Below, piece after piece: positions 8,365 through 16,950 of a DNA stretch of 64,000 bases. Location: contig DASQMX010000005.1 of assembly GCA_035645275.1 (NCBI GenBank), forward strand, positions 62,001 through 126,000, in the 5' to 3' direction. The notes under the pieces are model-generated. The model was not told the origin of the DNA. It ran no database searches and was given only the letters and a program-made list of their open reading frames with translations. Numbering within the stretch: position 1 is the stretch's first letter; each line of letters begins with the position of its first letter. The translations under genes were made by a program, and so were the position numbers. Source of the stretch: Paranoxybacillus sp035645275 (GTDB taxonomy: Bacteria; Bacillota; Bacilli; Bacillales; Anoxybacillaceae).

Positions 8365-9243
8365 TTACACCTTTTCTCTTACGTTTTTGCCAAACAGGCC
8401 TGATGGTCGGAAAATGAGAATAAGTATAAGAACGATAAAAGCTACTCCGTCACGCCAGAGAGAATAACCAAGGCCGCTTACAAGCGATTCAATCACACCA
8501 AGTGCAAGACCGCCGACCATAGCACCCGGAATAATACCAATCCCACCTAACACTGCGGCTACAAAGGCTTTTAAACCTGGGATAATGCCCATAAGGGGGT
8601 CAATTTTAATATAGTAAATACCGAAGATGACACCCGCAGCACCTGCCAGAGCCGATCCGATTGCAAAGGTTGCCGATATTGTATGATCCACGTTGATGCC
8701 CATTAATCGCGCTGCTTCTGCATCATAGGAAACGGCACGCATCGCTTTCCCTATTTTCGTTTTATGAACAATTAACTGAAGAAAAATCATCAATATAATG
8801 GCAGTACAAAGAATCAATAATGCCTGACTGCTAATTGTTACACCAAATACTTCAATACTTTTGGAAGGGAGTAGGGTAACAGGATATGCTTCTGGTTGAG
8901 CACCTCGTGCATATATCATCCCGTATTCAATAAAAAGCGAAACCCCGATGGCAGTGATGAGAGCGGCGATTCTTGTGGCATTTCTCAAAGGTTTATAAGC
9001 AATTCTTTCAATGAATACGCCCAATAAAGCGCATACAACCATAGCCAATAAAAGCGCTGGAAAAAATCCTAGATGTAAACCTGTAATCGCATAAAATCCT
9101 ACAAATGCTCCTATCATAAACACATCGCCATGAGCAAAGTTAATCAGCCTAACAATTCCGTACACCATCGTATATCCGAGAGCAATTAACGCATATATGC
9201 TGCCAAGCGATATCCCGTTAACAAGCTGTTGAATGAGTTCCAT
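8365..9243 (-). CDS. livH: Branched-chain amino acid ABC transporter permease
   Basis: A 292-aa membrane protein. GISLGSIYALIALGYTMVYG at the N-terminus, the following INFAHGDVFMIGAFVGFY, and the AVSYDAEAARLMGIN coupling loop identify LivH. It is the second gene of the operon, separated from livJ by a 103-nt gap that contains a strong hairpin (9301-9323) likely to lower expression of the membrane genes relative to the binding protein. Confidence 0.92.
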   Translation of the reverse strand: MELIQQLVNGISLGSIYALIALGYTMVYGIVRLINFAHGDVFMIGAFVGFYAITGLHLGFFPALLLAMVVCALLGVFIERIAYKPLRNATRIAALITAIGVSLFIEYGMIYARGAQPEAYPVTLLPSKSIEVFGVTISSQALLILCTAIILMIFLQLIVHKTKIGKAMRAVSYDAEAARLMGINVDHTISATFAIGSALAGAAGVIFGIYYIKIDPLMGIIPGLKAFVAAVLGGIGIIPGAMVGGLALGVIESLVSGLGYSLWRDGVAFIVLILILIFRPSGLFGKNVREKV

Positions 9244-9300
9244 ATTTGCACTCTCCTTGGGAAGTACTGTTATTTCCTTTTGAAAGATGAAAGCTATTAA

Positions 9301-9323
9301 AATAGGGGGACATGCCCCCTATT
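9301..9323 (-). terminator. Intercistronic hairpin between livJ and livH
   Basis: AATAGGGGG and CCCCCTATT form a perfect 9-bp stem with a 5-nt loop. On the minus strand TTTTAAT follows. It sits just after the livJ stop, the usual place for a partial terminator or mRNA-stabilising hairpin that keeps the binding protein in excess. Confidence 0.6.
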
Positions 9324-9346
9324 CGACTCATACCATTATGATGGTA

Positions 9347-10534
9347 TTATGGATTCACTTTTGTTTTAAATTGCTGGACACCATCTTTATATTCAAGAAT
9401 AGCGGCAGATTTGATTGGGTCATGGTTCTCATCAAGCGTCAATACACCTGACACAAGGGAGATTCCTTTCGTTTGCACGAGTGCTTTTTGAATTTTCACC
9501 GGATCGGCATCTCCCGCGCGTTTAATTGCATCAGCAAGGAAATACGCCGTATCATATCCAAGCGCGTTAAACGCATCTGGAGATTTATTGTATTTCGCCT
9601 TAAATGCTTTTACGAAATCCTGGATTTTAGGATCTGGATCGCCGGAAGAATAGTGATTTGTAATAAATGTATTGTTTAGCGCTTCTTTTCCAGCAATTTC
9701 GACAAGCGTTGGAGAATCCCAGCCGTCACCGCCCATAATCGGAACTTTAATGCCAAGTTCACGTGCTTGTTTCACAATAAGACCGACTTCTTCATAATAA
9801 CCAGGCAAGAAGATAAATTCAGGATTCGCAGATTTAATTCGTGTAAGAGTCGCACGGAAATCTGTGTCTTTTGCCACATAGGCTTCCTCCGCTACAATCT
9901 TACCGCCGCTTATCTCAAAGGATTTCTTAAAAGAAGAAGCAAGTCCTTTGGAATAATCACTAGAGCTATCAATAAGTACAGCTGCATTTTTTACTTTCAA
10001 ATCATTGATTGCAAATTTAGCGGCTACCGTACCTTGAAAAGGATCAATGAAACAGGTACGGAAGACAAAATCGTTTACTTTGCCGTCTTTATTTGTAATA
10101 GTAGGATTCGTTCCAGTCGGTGTAATTAACGGAATTTTGTTATCCTGTACAATTTGGACTTGAGCGAGTGTATTTGTACTTGTCGCTGCCCCGATAATCG
10201 CTGCAACTTTATCCTGGCTAATCAGTTTAATCGCACCGTTAGTAGCTTCTGCTGCTTCAGATTTATTATCTACTTTTACCAGTTTAAATTTTTTTCCGTT
10301 AATGCCTTCTTTATTAATTTCCTCAAACGCAAGCTCCAAACCTTCAGCAATGGATTGTCCATATGAAGCCACTCCACCAGACAATTCAAGATTAGCGCCG
10401 ATTTTAATCGTATCGCCGCCCCCGCCGCTACTGCCTGATGAACTAGTATTTTGAGCTCCATCCTTACATCCGGCCATCAGTCCAGCAGTGATCATAAGTG
10501 ACAAAAAAACACTAGCTAATTTTCTCTTCTTCAT
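9347..10534 (-). CDS. livJ: Branched-chain amino acid ABC transporter substrate-binding lipoprotein
   Basis: A 395-aa secreted lipoprotein. The first 23 residues form a lipoprotein signal with lipobox LMAGC, followed by a Gly/Ser linker (about residues 32-42). The mature part is a type I periplasmic-binding fold: IKIGANLELSGGVASYGQSI, LIDSSSDYSKGLASSFKK and FNALGYDTAYFLADAIKRAG are conserved LivJ/LivK elements. It should be anchored outside the membrane and deliver branched-chain or similar amino acids to LivHM. It is the first gene of the operon, preceded by a GGGGGG site before the ATG. Confidence 0.9.
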   Translation of the reverse strand: MKKRKLASVFLSLMITAGLMAGCKDGAQNTSSSGSSGGGGDTIKIGANLELSGGVASYGQSIAEGLELAFEEINKEGINGKKFKLVKVDNKSEAAEATNGAIKLISQDKVAAIIGAATSTNTLAQVQIVQDNKIPLITPTGTNPTITNKDGKVNDFVFRTCFIDPFQGTVAAKFAINDLKVKNAAVLIDSSSDYSKGLASSFKKSFEISGGKIVAEEAYVAKDTDFRATLTRIKSANPEFIFLPGYYEEVGLIVKQARELGIKVPIMGGDGWDSPTLVEIAGKEALNNTFITNHYSSGDPDPKIQDFVKAFKAKYNKSPDAFNALGYDTAYFLADAIKRAGDADPVKIQKALVQTKGISLVSGVLTLDENHDPIKSAAILEYKDGVQQFKTKVNP

Positions 10535-10938
10535 AAAATCCCCCCGTGATAGAAAATTTGGAAAAACCCTCAGCTAACTGTGGCTATCTTTTACACTTAT
10601 CCACATCCCCTCTATACTTTTAAATTACAGAATAATAAAATTATTCTTAATCAATATAATATTACAAAAATTATTTCTTCACGTCTAGGTATTAAGACGA
10701 ATTATTTTTTCACAAAATCTCCAGCTTAAAATTCCCGAGACTGATCCAAAATCAAGTATCAGCTCCCAACCATCATATATAGGACATTACAATGGATAAA
10801 AACACTTCACGCGTAAGTTCAACCTTTTTTGTATTAATCGGATTGTTGCCTGGCAAATTCAATGAAGTAGACTTATATAAAAAAGGAATATATAATAAAT
10901 AAGCTAAATGAATGGAAAAATTTTCAGGAGGGAATTTG
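10535..10938. other. Intergenic: liv upstream region and dispersed repeat
   Basis: The first part is the A/T-rich leader and upstream region of livJ, in which no clear -35/-10 pair or known operator was picked out. A copy of the 2.6-kb dispersed element lies at 10737-10830. Nothing else was recognised. Confidence 0.5.
10737..10830. repeat. Dispersed element, short copy of the one at 2589
   Basis: It begins GAGACTGATCCAAAATCAAG and continues with CAACCATCATATATA and ACAATGGATAAAAACACT, matching the copy at 2589 in order and orientation but lacking about 120 internal bases and most of the right inverted repeat. Its sharing by two unrelated intergenic gaps indicates a mobile or once mobile non-coding element. 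Confidence 0.5.
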
Positions 10939-11130
10939 GTGAAGGAGTTTGAAGTAACGTTTTATTTAGCTAATCATGAAATTGGTCACTTAATTAAAGG
11001 AAAATCAGAAAAAGAAGTATCGAAATATGTGGCAAGAAAGCTATTAGAAAAGAAAATCTGGATAATAGATAGAGATATAGGAATATGCACAAGTCATGTG
11101 CAATATTTTACAGTTCGTGAATTAGATTAA
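10939..11130 (+). CDS. Hypothetical small protein, 63 aa
   Basis: GTG at 10939 lies 7 nt after a perfect AGGAGG, a better start than an upstream in-frame ATG at 10912. The predicted product begins MKEFEVTFYLANHEIGHL and ends VQYFTVRELD. It looks like a small alpha/beta soluble protein with alternating charged and hydrophobic residues and no signal or membrane segment. The strong ribosome binding site and the hairpin 30 nt after the stop support a real gene. No function can be assigned. Confidence 0.6.
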   Translation: MKEFEVTFYLANHEIGHLIKGKSEKEVSKYVARKLLEKKIWIIDRDIGICTSHVQYFTVRELD

Positions 11131-11162
11131 TAAAATAGACGAAATCTTGATACATAAATAGC

Positions 11163-11200
11163 AATAATCCCTTGGCTCTTCAAAACTCCAAGGGATTATT
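11163..11200 (+). terminator. Terminator-like hairpin
   Basis: AATAATCCCTTGG and CCAAGGGATTATT form a perfect 13-bp stem with a 12-nt loop, 32 nt after the small gene. The T-run is weak on both sides, so termination could be partial. It may also serve acoC from the opposite side. Confidence 0.6.
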
Positions 11201-11255
11201 GTATGTTCAAGGAACCTTCTGTGTAAATCTACATTTTGGATCATTACTACAACCC

Positions 11256-11306
11256 GTGAACGCCACCACACCTACGCTTTGATTAGAGGTGGGATCTTCT
11301 CAGAAA
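11256..11306 (-). repeat. Dispersed hairpin repeat (diverged copy)
   Basis: On the minus strand this reads GAGAAGATCCCACCTCTAA then GTAGGTGTGG and GTTCACG, a diverged relative of the hairpin elements at 31301-31376 and 52852-52925. It lies just downstream of acoC. Confidence 0.45.
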
Positions 11307-11311
11307 AAACC

Positions 11312-12544
<1,233 letters not shown>

Positions 12545-12578
12545 TCTTCGTCACTCCCCTTCCATCTATAAAAAGAGT

Positions 12579-12621
12579 GCGTGTTGCTAATTTTCATTGA
12601 TTATGTTTTTTGGCAACACGC
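12579..12621 (-). other. Inverted repeat between acoB and acoC
   Basis: GCGTGTTGC (12579-12587) and GCAACACGC (12613-12621) form a perfect 9-bp stem enclosing 25 nt. It lacks a T-run and is more likely an mRNA processing or stabilising structure than a terminator. Confidence 0.4.
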
Positions 12622-12638
12622 TATCCAAAGGTGGATTG

Positions 12639-13673
12639 TCAAACGGCTACGATCGTTTCATCTCCAATCATTTCCGCTACTACCTTGAGTACTTTTTCTG
12701 GTGTTGGCAAGTAGAGATCTTCTAAAACAGGCGAGAATGGAACTGGGCTGTGCGGAGCAGTAATCATTTTTATTGGGGCATCTAAATAATCAAATCCCTT
12801 ATCAGCTACAAGCGCAGAAATATCGGTTGCTGCACTGCATCTTGGATTAGCCTCATCAATCACGATAAGGCGGCCTGTCTTAGCTACAGAAGATAAAATC
12901 GTTTCTTCATCGAGCGGAGACAGACTTCTCGGGTCGATCACTTCCGCTTCGATACCTTTTGCTACAAGCATGTCGGCTGCTTTCAGGGCGGTGTGTACTT
13001 GTTTTCCTATTGCCACAATCGTGAGGTCGCTTCCTTTCCTTTTTATGTCTGCTTTCCCAATCGGAATCGTATAAAAACCTTCTTCTACCTCCCCTTTTAT
13101 GTTATAGAGCGTTTTGTCCTCAAAAAAGATAACCGGATCATCGTCGAAAATGGAGGCAAGTAAAAGACCTTTCGCATCTCGAGGTGTAGAAGGAACGACG
13201 ACTTTCAAACCTGGTATATGTGTAAAAAGCGCATATAGACTTTGCGAATGCTGAGCGGCTGCCCGGAATCCAGCGCCGTGCATTGTTCGTATCGTTAACG
13301 GCACCTTTGCCTTTCCACCAAACATATAGCGAAGTTTTGCTGCTTGATTCATCACTTCATCAAGGCAGCTGCCGATAAAATCATTGAACATCAACTCCGC
13401 AATCGGCCTTAGTCCTGTCGCTGCTGCCGTAACAGAAGCCCCGATAAATCCCGCTTCTGCAATCGGTGTATCTAAGACACGTTCTCTGCCAAATTCTTGA
13501 ACAAGTCCTTTCGTAACCCCCATAACACCTCCCCATGCCTCGTCATCCTGTAAATGGTCAACGGCTGCACCTCCAGCAACATCCTCACCTAAGAGAATGA
13601 CATTTTCATCTTTACGCATGGCCAGCTTCATTGCTTCGTTAACTGCCTCTGAAAAAGAAATTTTTCTTGTCAT
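12639..13673 (-). CDS. acoB: Acetoin dehydrogenase E1 beta subunit
   Basis: A 344-aa transketolase-like E1 beta protein: AVNEAMKLAMRKDENVILLG, VLDTPIAEAGFIGASVTAA and the C-terminal DEANPRCSAATDISALV. The phosphate/K+ and TPP pyrimidine-binding regions are complete, and the length is standard. With AcoA it cleaves acetoin to acetaldehyde and a hydroxyethyl-TPP/acetyl unit. It is 19 nt downstream of acoA with a GGAGGT site before the ATG. Confidence 0.9.
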   Translation of the reverse strand: MTRKISFSEAVNEAMKLAMRKDENVILLGEDVAGGAAVDHLQDDEAWGGVMGVTKGLVQEFGRERVLDTPIAEAGFIGASVTAAATGLRPIAELMFNDFIGSCLDEVMNQAAKLRYMFGGKAKVPLTIRTMHGAGFRAAAQHSQSLYALFTHIPGLKVVVPSTPRDAKGLLLASIFDDDPVIFFEDKTLYNIKGEVEEGFYTIPIGKADIKRKGSDLTIVAIGKQVHTALKAADMLVAKGIEAEVIDPRSLSPLDEETILSSVAKTGRLIVIDEANPRCSAATDISALVADKGFDYLDAPIKMITAPHSPVPFSPVLEDLYLPTPEKVLKVVAEMIGDETIVAV

Positions 13674-13692
13674 ATTCTATCGACCTCCCGAC

Positions 13693-14688
13693 TTATTGAT
13701 AGGAAACATATACATCTTTTAAAAGATCTTCCGCTTGAGGAAACGGACTTTGTTCCGCAAATTCAACTGCATTCTTAATGGCTTCTATTACTCTGTGTTC
13801 AATCTCATGTAATTCCTGCTCTGATAATAATTGTTTCGATAGGACATAGTTGCGGAACTTAACTATTGCGTCCTGTTCTTTTAAATGTTTTTCTTTTTCT
13901 TCTGCTGTTTTGTATTTTTGGGCATCCCCTTCAAAATGGCCATAATTTCGATATGTCTTACATTCAATTAAGGTTGGGCCTTCTCCGTTTCGTGCCCGTA
14001 AGATTGCACGCTCAGCTGCTTCATATACGGCAACAACATCTTTTCCATCTACGATTTCTCCCGGAATGTTGTAAGCTGCTGCTCTGTCAGCGATATTCTT
14101 GCAGCTCGATGCATATTCAAAAGGAGTAGCTTCAGCATAACCGTTATTTTCGGCTACAAAAATGACAGGAAGTTTCCAAATTGCTGCTAAGTTGATTCCC
14201 TCATGAAAAGTTCCGTGATTGTTCGCGCCATCGCCAAAGAAGCAAACAGCAACCGCTCCTGTTTTTTTCAATTTGGCTGTTAAAGCCGCTCCAACTGCAA
14301 GCGGAAATCCACCGCCGACAATCCCATTGGCACCAAGCATGCCTTTTTCAACATCGGCAATATGCATGGACCCCCCTTTTCCTTTGCATAGGCCGGTTGC
14401 TTTCCCATAAATTTCAGCCATCATTCCATTAATATCACACCCCTTCGCAATGCAATGACCATGTCCTCGGTGGGTGCTGGTAATGTTGTCTTTTTCAGTG
14501 AGATGGGCACAAACCCCAACAGCTACTGCTTCTTCTCCGGCATACAAATGAACAAATCCAGGCAAGACGCCTTTACTGAAGATCTCATGAACTTTGTCTT
14601 CAAACTGACGGATTTCACACATTTTCTCATACATCCACCTTGCTTTCTCACGGGTGAGACTTTTCAATTCCGGTTTCATCACTGTCAT
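13693..14688 (-). CDS. acoA: Acetoin dehydrogenase E1 alpha subunit (TPP-dependent)
   Basis: A 331-aa E1 alpha protein. The TPP-binding motif runs from GDGANNHGTFHEGINLA to VIFVAENNGYAEATP (GDG followed by NN). TSTHRGHGHCIAKGCDING is the family's active-site loop. It is the first gene of acoABC, with GGGGG before the ATG. A -24/-12 promoter lies 60 nt upstream and AcoR-type enhancer sites beyond it, so expression should depend on sigma-54 and acetoin. Confidence 0.92.
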   Translation of the reverse strand: MTVMKPELKSLTREKARWMYEKMCEIRQFEDKVHEIFSKGVLPGFVHLYAGEEAVAVGVCAHLTEKDNITSTHRGHGHCIAKGCDINGMMAEIYGKATGLCKGKGGSMHIADVEKGMLGANGIVGGGFPLAVGAALTAKLKKTGAVAVCFFGDGANNHGTFHEGINLAAIWKLPVIFVAENNGYAEATPFEYASSCKNIADRAAAYNIPGEIVDGKDVVAVYEAAERAILRARNGEGPTLIECKTYRNYGHFEGDAQKYKTAEEKEKHLKEQDAIVKFRNYVLSKQLLSEQELHEIEHRVIEAIKNAVEFAEQSPFPQAEDLLKDVYVSYQ

Positions 14689-14747
14689 GATTTTTCCCCC
14701 TATCGTTTTGTATGAATTTAGGAAAAATACGTTTCACTTCTAATTAA

Positions 14748-14764
14748 TGCAAGAAGCATACCAA
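14748..14764 (-). promoter_or_regulatory. Sigma-54 -24/-12 promoter of acoABC
   Basis: On the minus strand TTGGTATGCTTCTTGCA has GG and GC spaced by 10 nt, matching the sigma-54 consensus. It lies 60 nt upstream of acoA, between the acoR terminator and the acoA ribosome binding site, as in Bacillus subtilis. Confidence 0.8.
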
Positions 14765-14765
14765 T

Positions 14766-14794
14766 AAAAAAACGCTTACAAAAAGCGTTTTTTT
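14766..14794 (-). terminator. acoR terminator
   Basis: AAAAACGC and GCGTTTTT pair around a 9-nt loop with A/T runs on both sides. It lies after acoR and immediately before the acoA promoter, so it separates the two transcripts. Confidence 0.8.
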
Positions 14795-14825
14795 ATGGAG
14801 AATTTTTTCATCAAATAAGACAATT

Positions 14826-14860
14826 TGAGACATTGTCCCATTCCGTCTCACTTTGTCTCA
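14826..14860. promoter_or_regulatory. Candidate AcoR enhancer sites
   Basis: TGAGACA (14826-14832) and TGTCTCA (14854-14860) are perfect inverted half-sites 21 bp apart, with a further GTCTCA at 14845-14850. They are about 65-110 bp upstream of the -24/-12 promoter and overlap the acoR stop codon. The position fits an upstream activating sequence for AcoR; the assignment is inferred. Confidence 0.55.
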
Positions 14861-16702
14861 TGACAAGCCATATTTTTTCAATTTTCGATAAAACGTACTG
14901 CGCGGAATATTCAATTTGGCAGCTGCAGCCGTTACGTTTCCTTCTGTTTTTTCCAGCATGTCCATTATGCGATTTTTCTCCATTTGTTCACGAAAGGACA
15001 GCGGCTGGGAATCTTCTGTAAATTTATTTTTCTCCCATTGATTCCAATGTGTAAACAAGGAATGTATAATGGAGGCGTCTGGAAGGTTATCCTCATATTG
15101 CACACGGATTCGCTCTAATACATTAAACAATTCCCGTATATTTCCTGGCCAATCATGATTCATAAACATTTCCATTACCTCATGAGTAAATGGAATGGTC
15201 CAGTTATTTTTTTCACAATAATATTGAATAAAGTATGGAAGATCCTGTTTTCTTTGTCTTAATGGAGGAACATGAATCGGATAGACATAAATTCGATAAA
15301 ACAAATCTTCGCGAAACTTTCCTAACCTAACAAGTTCATGGAGGTCTCGGTGTGTAGCGGTTATAATTCGAATATCAAGCGGGATTGGCTTTGTTCCGCC
15401 AATCGGAACGATTTGTTTTTCCTGCAGCACTCTCAGCAAAGCAACCTGCATCTCATAGGGAATTTCACCGATTTCGTCAAGGAAAAGAGTGCCTCCATTT
15501 GCTTGTTCAAACTTTCCTTTATGGCCTGTGCGTTTTGCACCAGTAAACGCTCCCTCTACATAACCAAACAATTCACTTCCGATTAAATCTTTTGGAATGG
15601 CACCGCAATTAACGGCGATAAAAGGACCGTTTTTCCTTGAACTGTTCAAATGAATCGAGCGGGCAACTATTTCCTTCCCGGTGCCGGTTTCTCCTGTTAT
15701 ATGAACAGTTATGTCTGTTTTTGCCGCTCTTACACAACATTGGATGACATTTTCAAATATCTTGCTTGTTCCTTTGACACCATCAAACTGAAAAGTCCTT
15801 GAACCATGTTGGCCCTTCTTTTGTTTCTTTTTTTGGATACTGATTCGATAACCGATCACATCATGATGAAAGGTTGAGTAAAGCGGAAATTTCGTTTGGA
15901 TGAGCCAATCTTGATGGGAAAGATCCTCTAAGTACATATCCTTCCAGTTGGAGAGAAAATGTCGTAAACAATGGTTAACCCAAACAATTTTTCCTTTTTC
16001 ATTGCATAAGACGAGCGGCAAATCGGGGTTTTCTATGTTTGAAGCCTGTTTTAATAATTCCAATTCATCTTCTTTCGACTGGATGTGAAATCGTTGTTCA
16101 ATAGCATAAGCCGCAGAAACAACAGCCGCAAGCACATGTTCATGGGAATGATCATCGATGGGGTACGAAACATTAATGATGCCTACAAATTCTCCTTGTT
16201 CATTATAGATAGGTGCTGCAGAACACCCCCATTGCTGGGAAGCGACCGAATAATGGTCCAAACCGACAACCGTAATAGGTTCTTTGATACGTAAAGCAGT
16301 GCCGATGGCATTCGTTCCGACTTCATCTTCTGTCCATTTAACTCCTTCGACAAATCTTATCGATTCAGCCATCTTTAGTGTTTGTTGATTCCCTTTCGCA
16401 TACAAAACATAACCGTCACGGTCTACAAGTAAGAAAATCGCTTTCGTTCTCTCAAAAACCTTTTGTAAATTTTCTAGAAAGGGGATGGCCATATGCAACA
16501 ATTTTTGATTTTGTTTTTTGCGTTTCATTAGCGAATCTTGATTTAAAATCACTTTTCCTTTTCCATCATAAGGATTGACCCCAGATTGGCGACATAAGTA
16601 CCATGACTCCGCAACCCTTTTGTTTATTCTCACTGGATCAAGGGCTCCTTCATGAACAAACCGATTCCAAATCTCTTGTTTTAATGGGTCACCGACTTTC
16701 AT
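14858..16702 (-). CDS. acoR: Sigma-54-dependent acetoin operon activator
   Basis: A 614-aa bacterial enhancer-binding protein. A GAF-type sensor region follows the N-terminus. Next comes a sigma-54 AAA+ domain with Walker A GETGTGKEIVARSIH, the sigma-54-contacting GAFTGA loop and Walker B GGTLFLDEIGE. A Fis-type helix-turn-helix lies at the C-terminus (AAAAKLNIPRSTFYRKLKKYG). It should sense acetoin and activate the acoABC promoter. ATG 16702 is chosen because GGAGGTGG lies 6-8 nt upstream; the frame is open for another 47 codons without a ribosome binding site. The product matches AcoR of Bacillus in layout and location. Confidence 0.9.
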   Translation of the reverse strand: MKVGDPLKQEIWNRFVHEGALDPVRINKRVAESWYLCRQSGVNPYDGKGKVILNQDSLMKRKKQNQKLLHMAIPFLENLQKVFERTKAIFLLVDRDGYVLYAKGNQQTLKMAESIRFVEGVKWTEDEVGTNAIGTALRIKEPITVVGLDHYSVASQQWGCSAAPIYNEQGEFVGIINVSYPIDDHSHEHVLAAVVSAAYAIEQRFHIQSKEDELELLKQASNIENPDLPLVLCNEKGKIVWVNHCLRHFLSNWKDMYLEDLSHQDWLIQTKFPLYSTFHHDVIGYRISIQKKKQKKGQHGSRTFQFDGVKGTSKIFENVIQCCVRAAKTDITVHITGETGTGKEIVARSIHLNSSRKNGPFIAVNCGAIPKDLIGSELFGYVEGAFTGAKRTGHKGKFEQANGGTLFLDEIGEIPYEMQVALLRVLQEKQIVPIGGTKPIPLDIRIITATHRDLHELVRLGKFREDLFYRIYVYPIHVPPLRQRKQDLPYFIQYYCEKNNWTIPFTHEVMEMFMNHDWPGNIRELFNVLERIRVQYEDNLPDASIIHSLFTHWNQWEKNKFTEDSQPLSFREQMEKNRIMDMLEKTEGNVTAAAAKLNIPRSTFYRKLKKYGLS

Positions 16703-16950
16703 TCTTCCACCTCCACAAGAAGATTGTTTTTCCCTCATAGATGTATCATCTCCAAGTGGTATTTCTATTAAATATATACTTTCCAAAAAAGAGGATTCCT
16801 TTGTAAACAAATGTATATTCCGGTAAGTTGCCTTACTTTTCAAATTATTTTATCATATTAACCATCTAAATCCATAAAATCGTTTTATTAATGTTTTAAA
16901 TTAACAAAATAGTATTATGATATAACCTGATTGATGAAAGGAGCCTATAT

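Noticed and set aside
14219..14715. Plus-strand frames across acoA
   Set aside because: They are antisense to a gene with complete TPP-binding motifs and have no start signals.
16703..16843. N-terminal extension of acoR
   Set aside because: The extra 47 codons are open but lack a ribosome binding site; a GGAGGTGG lies just before ATG 16702.
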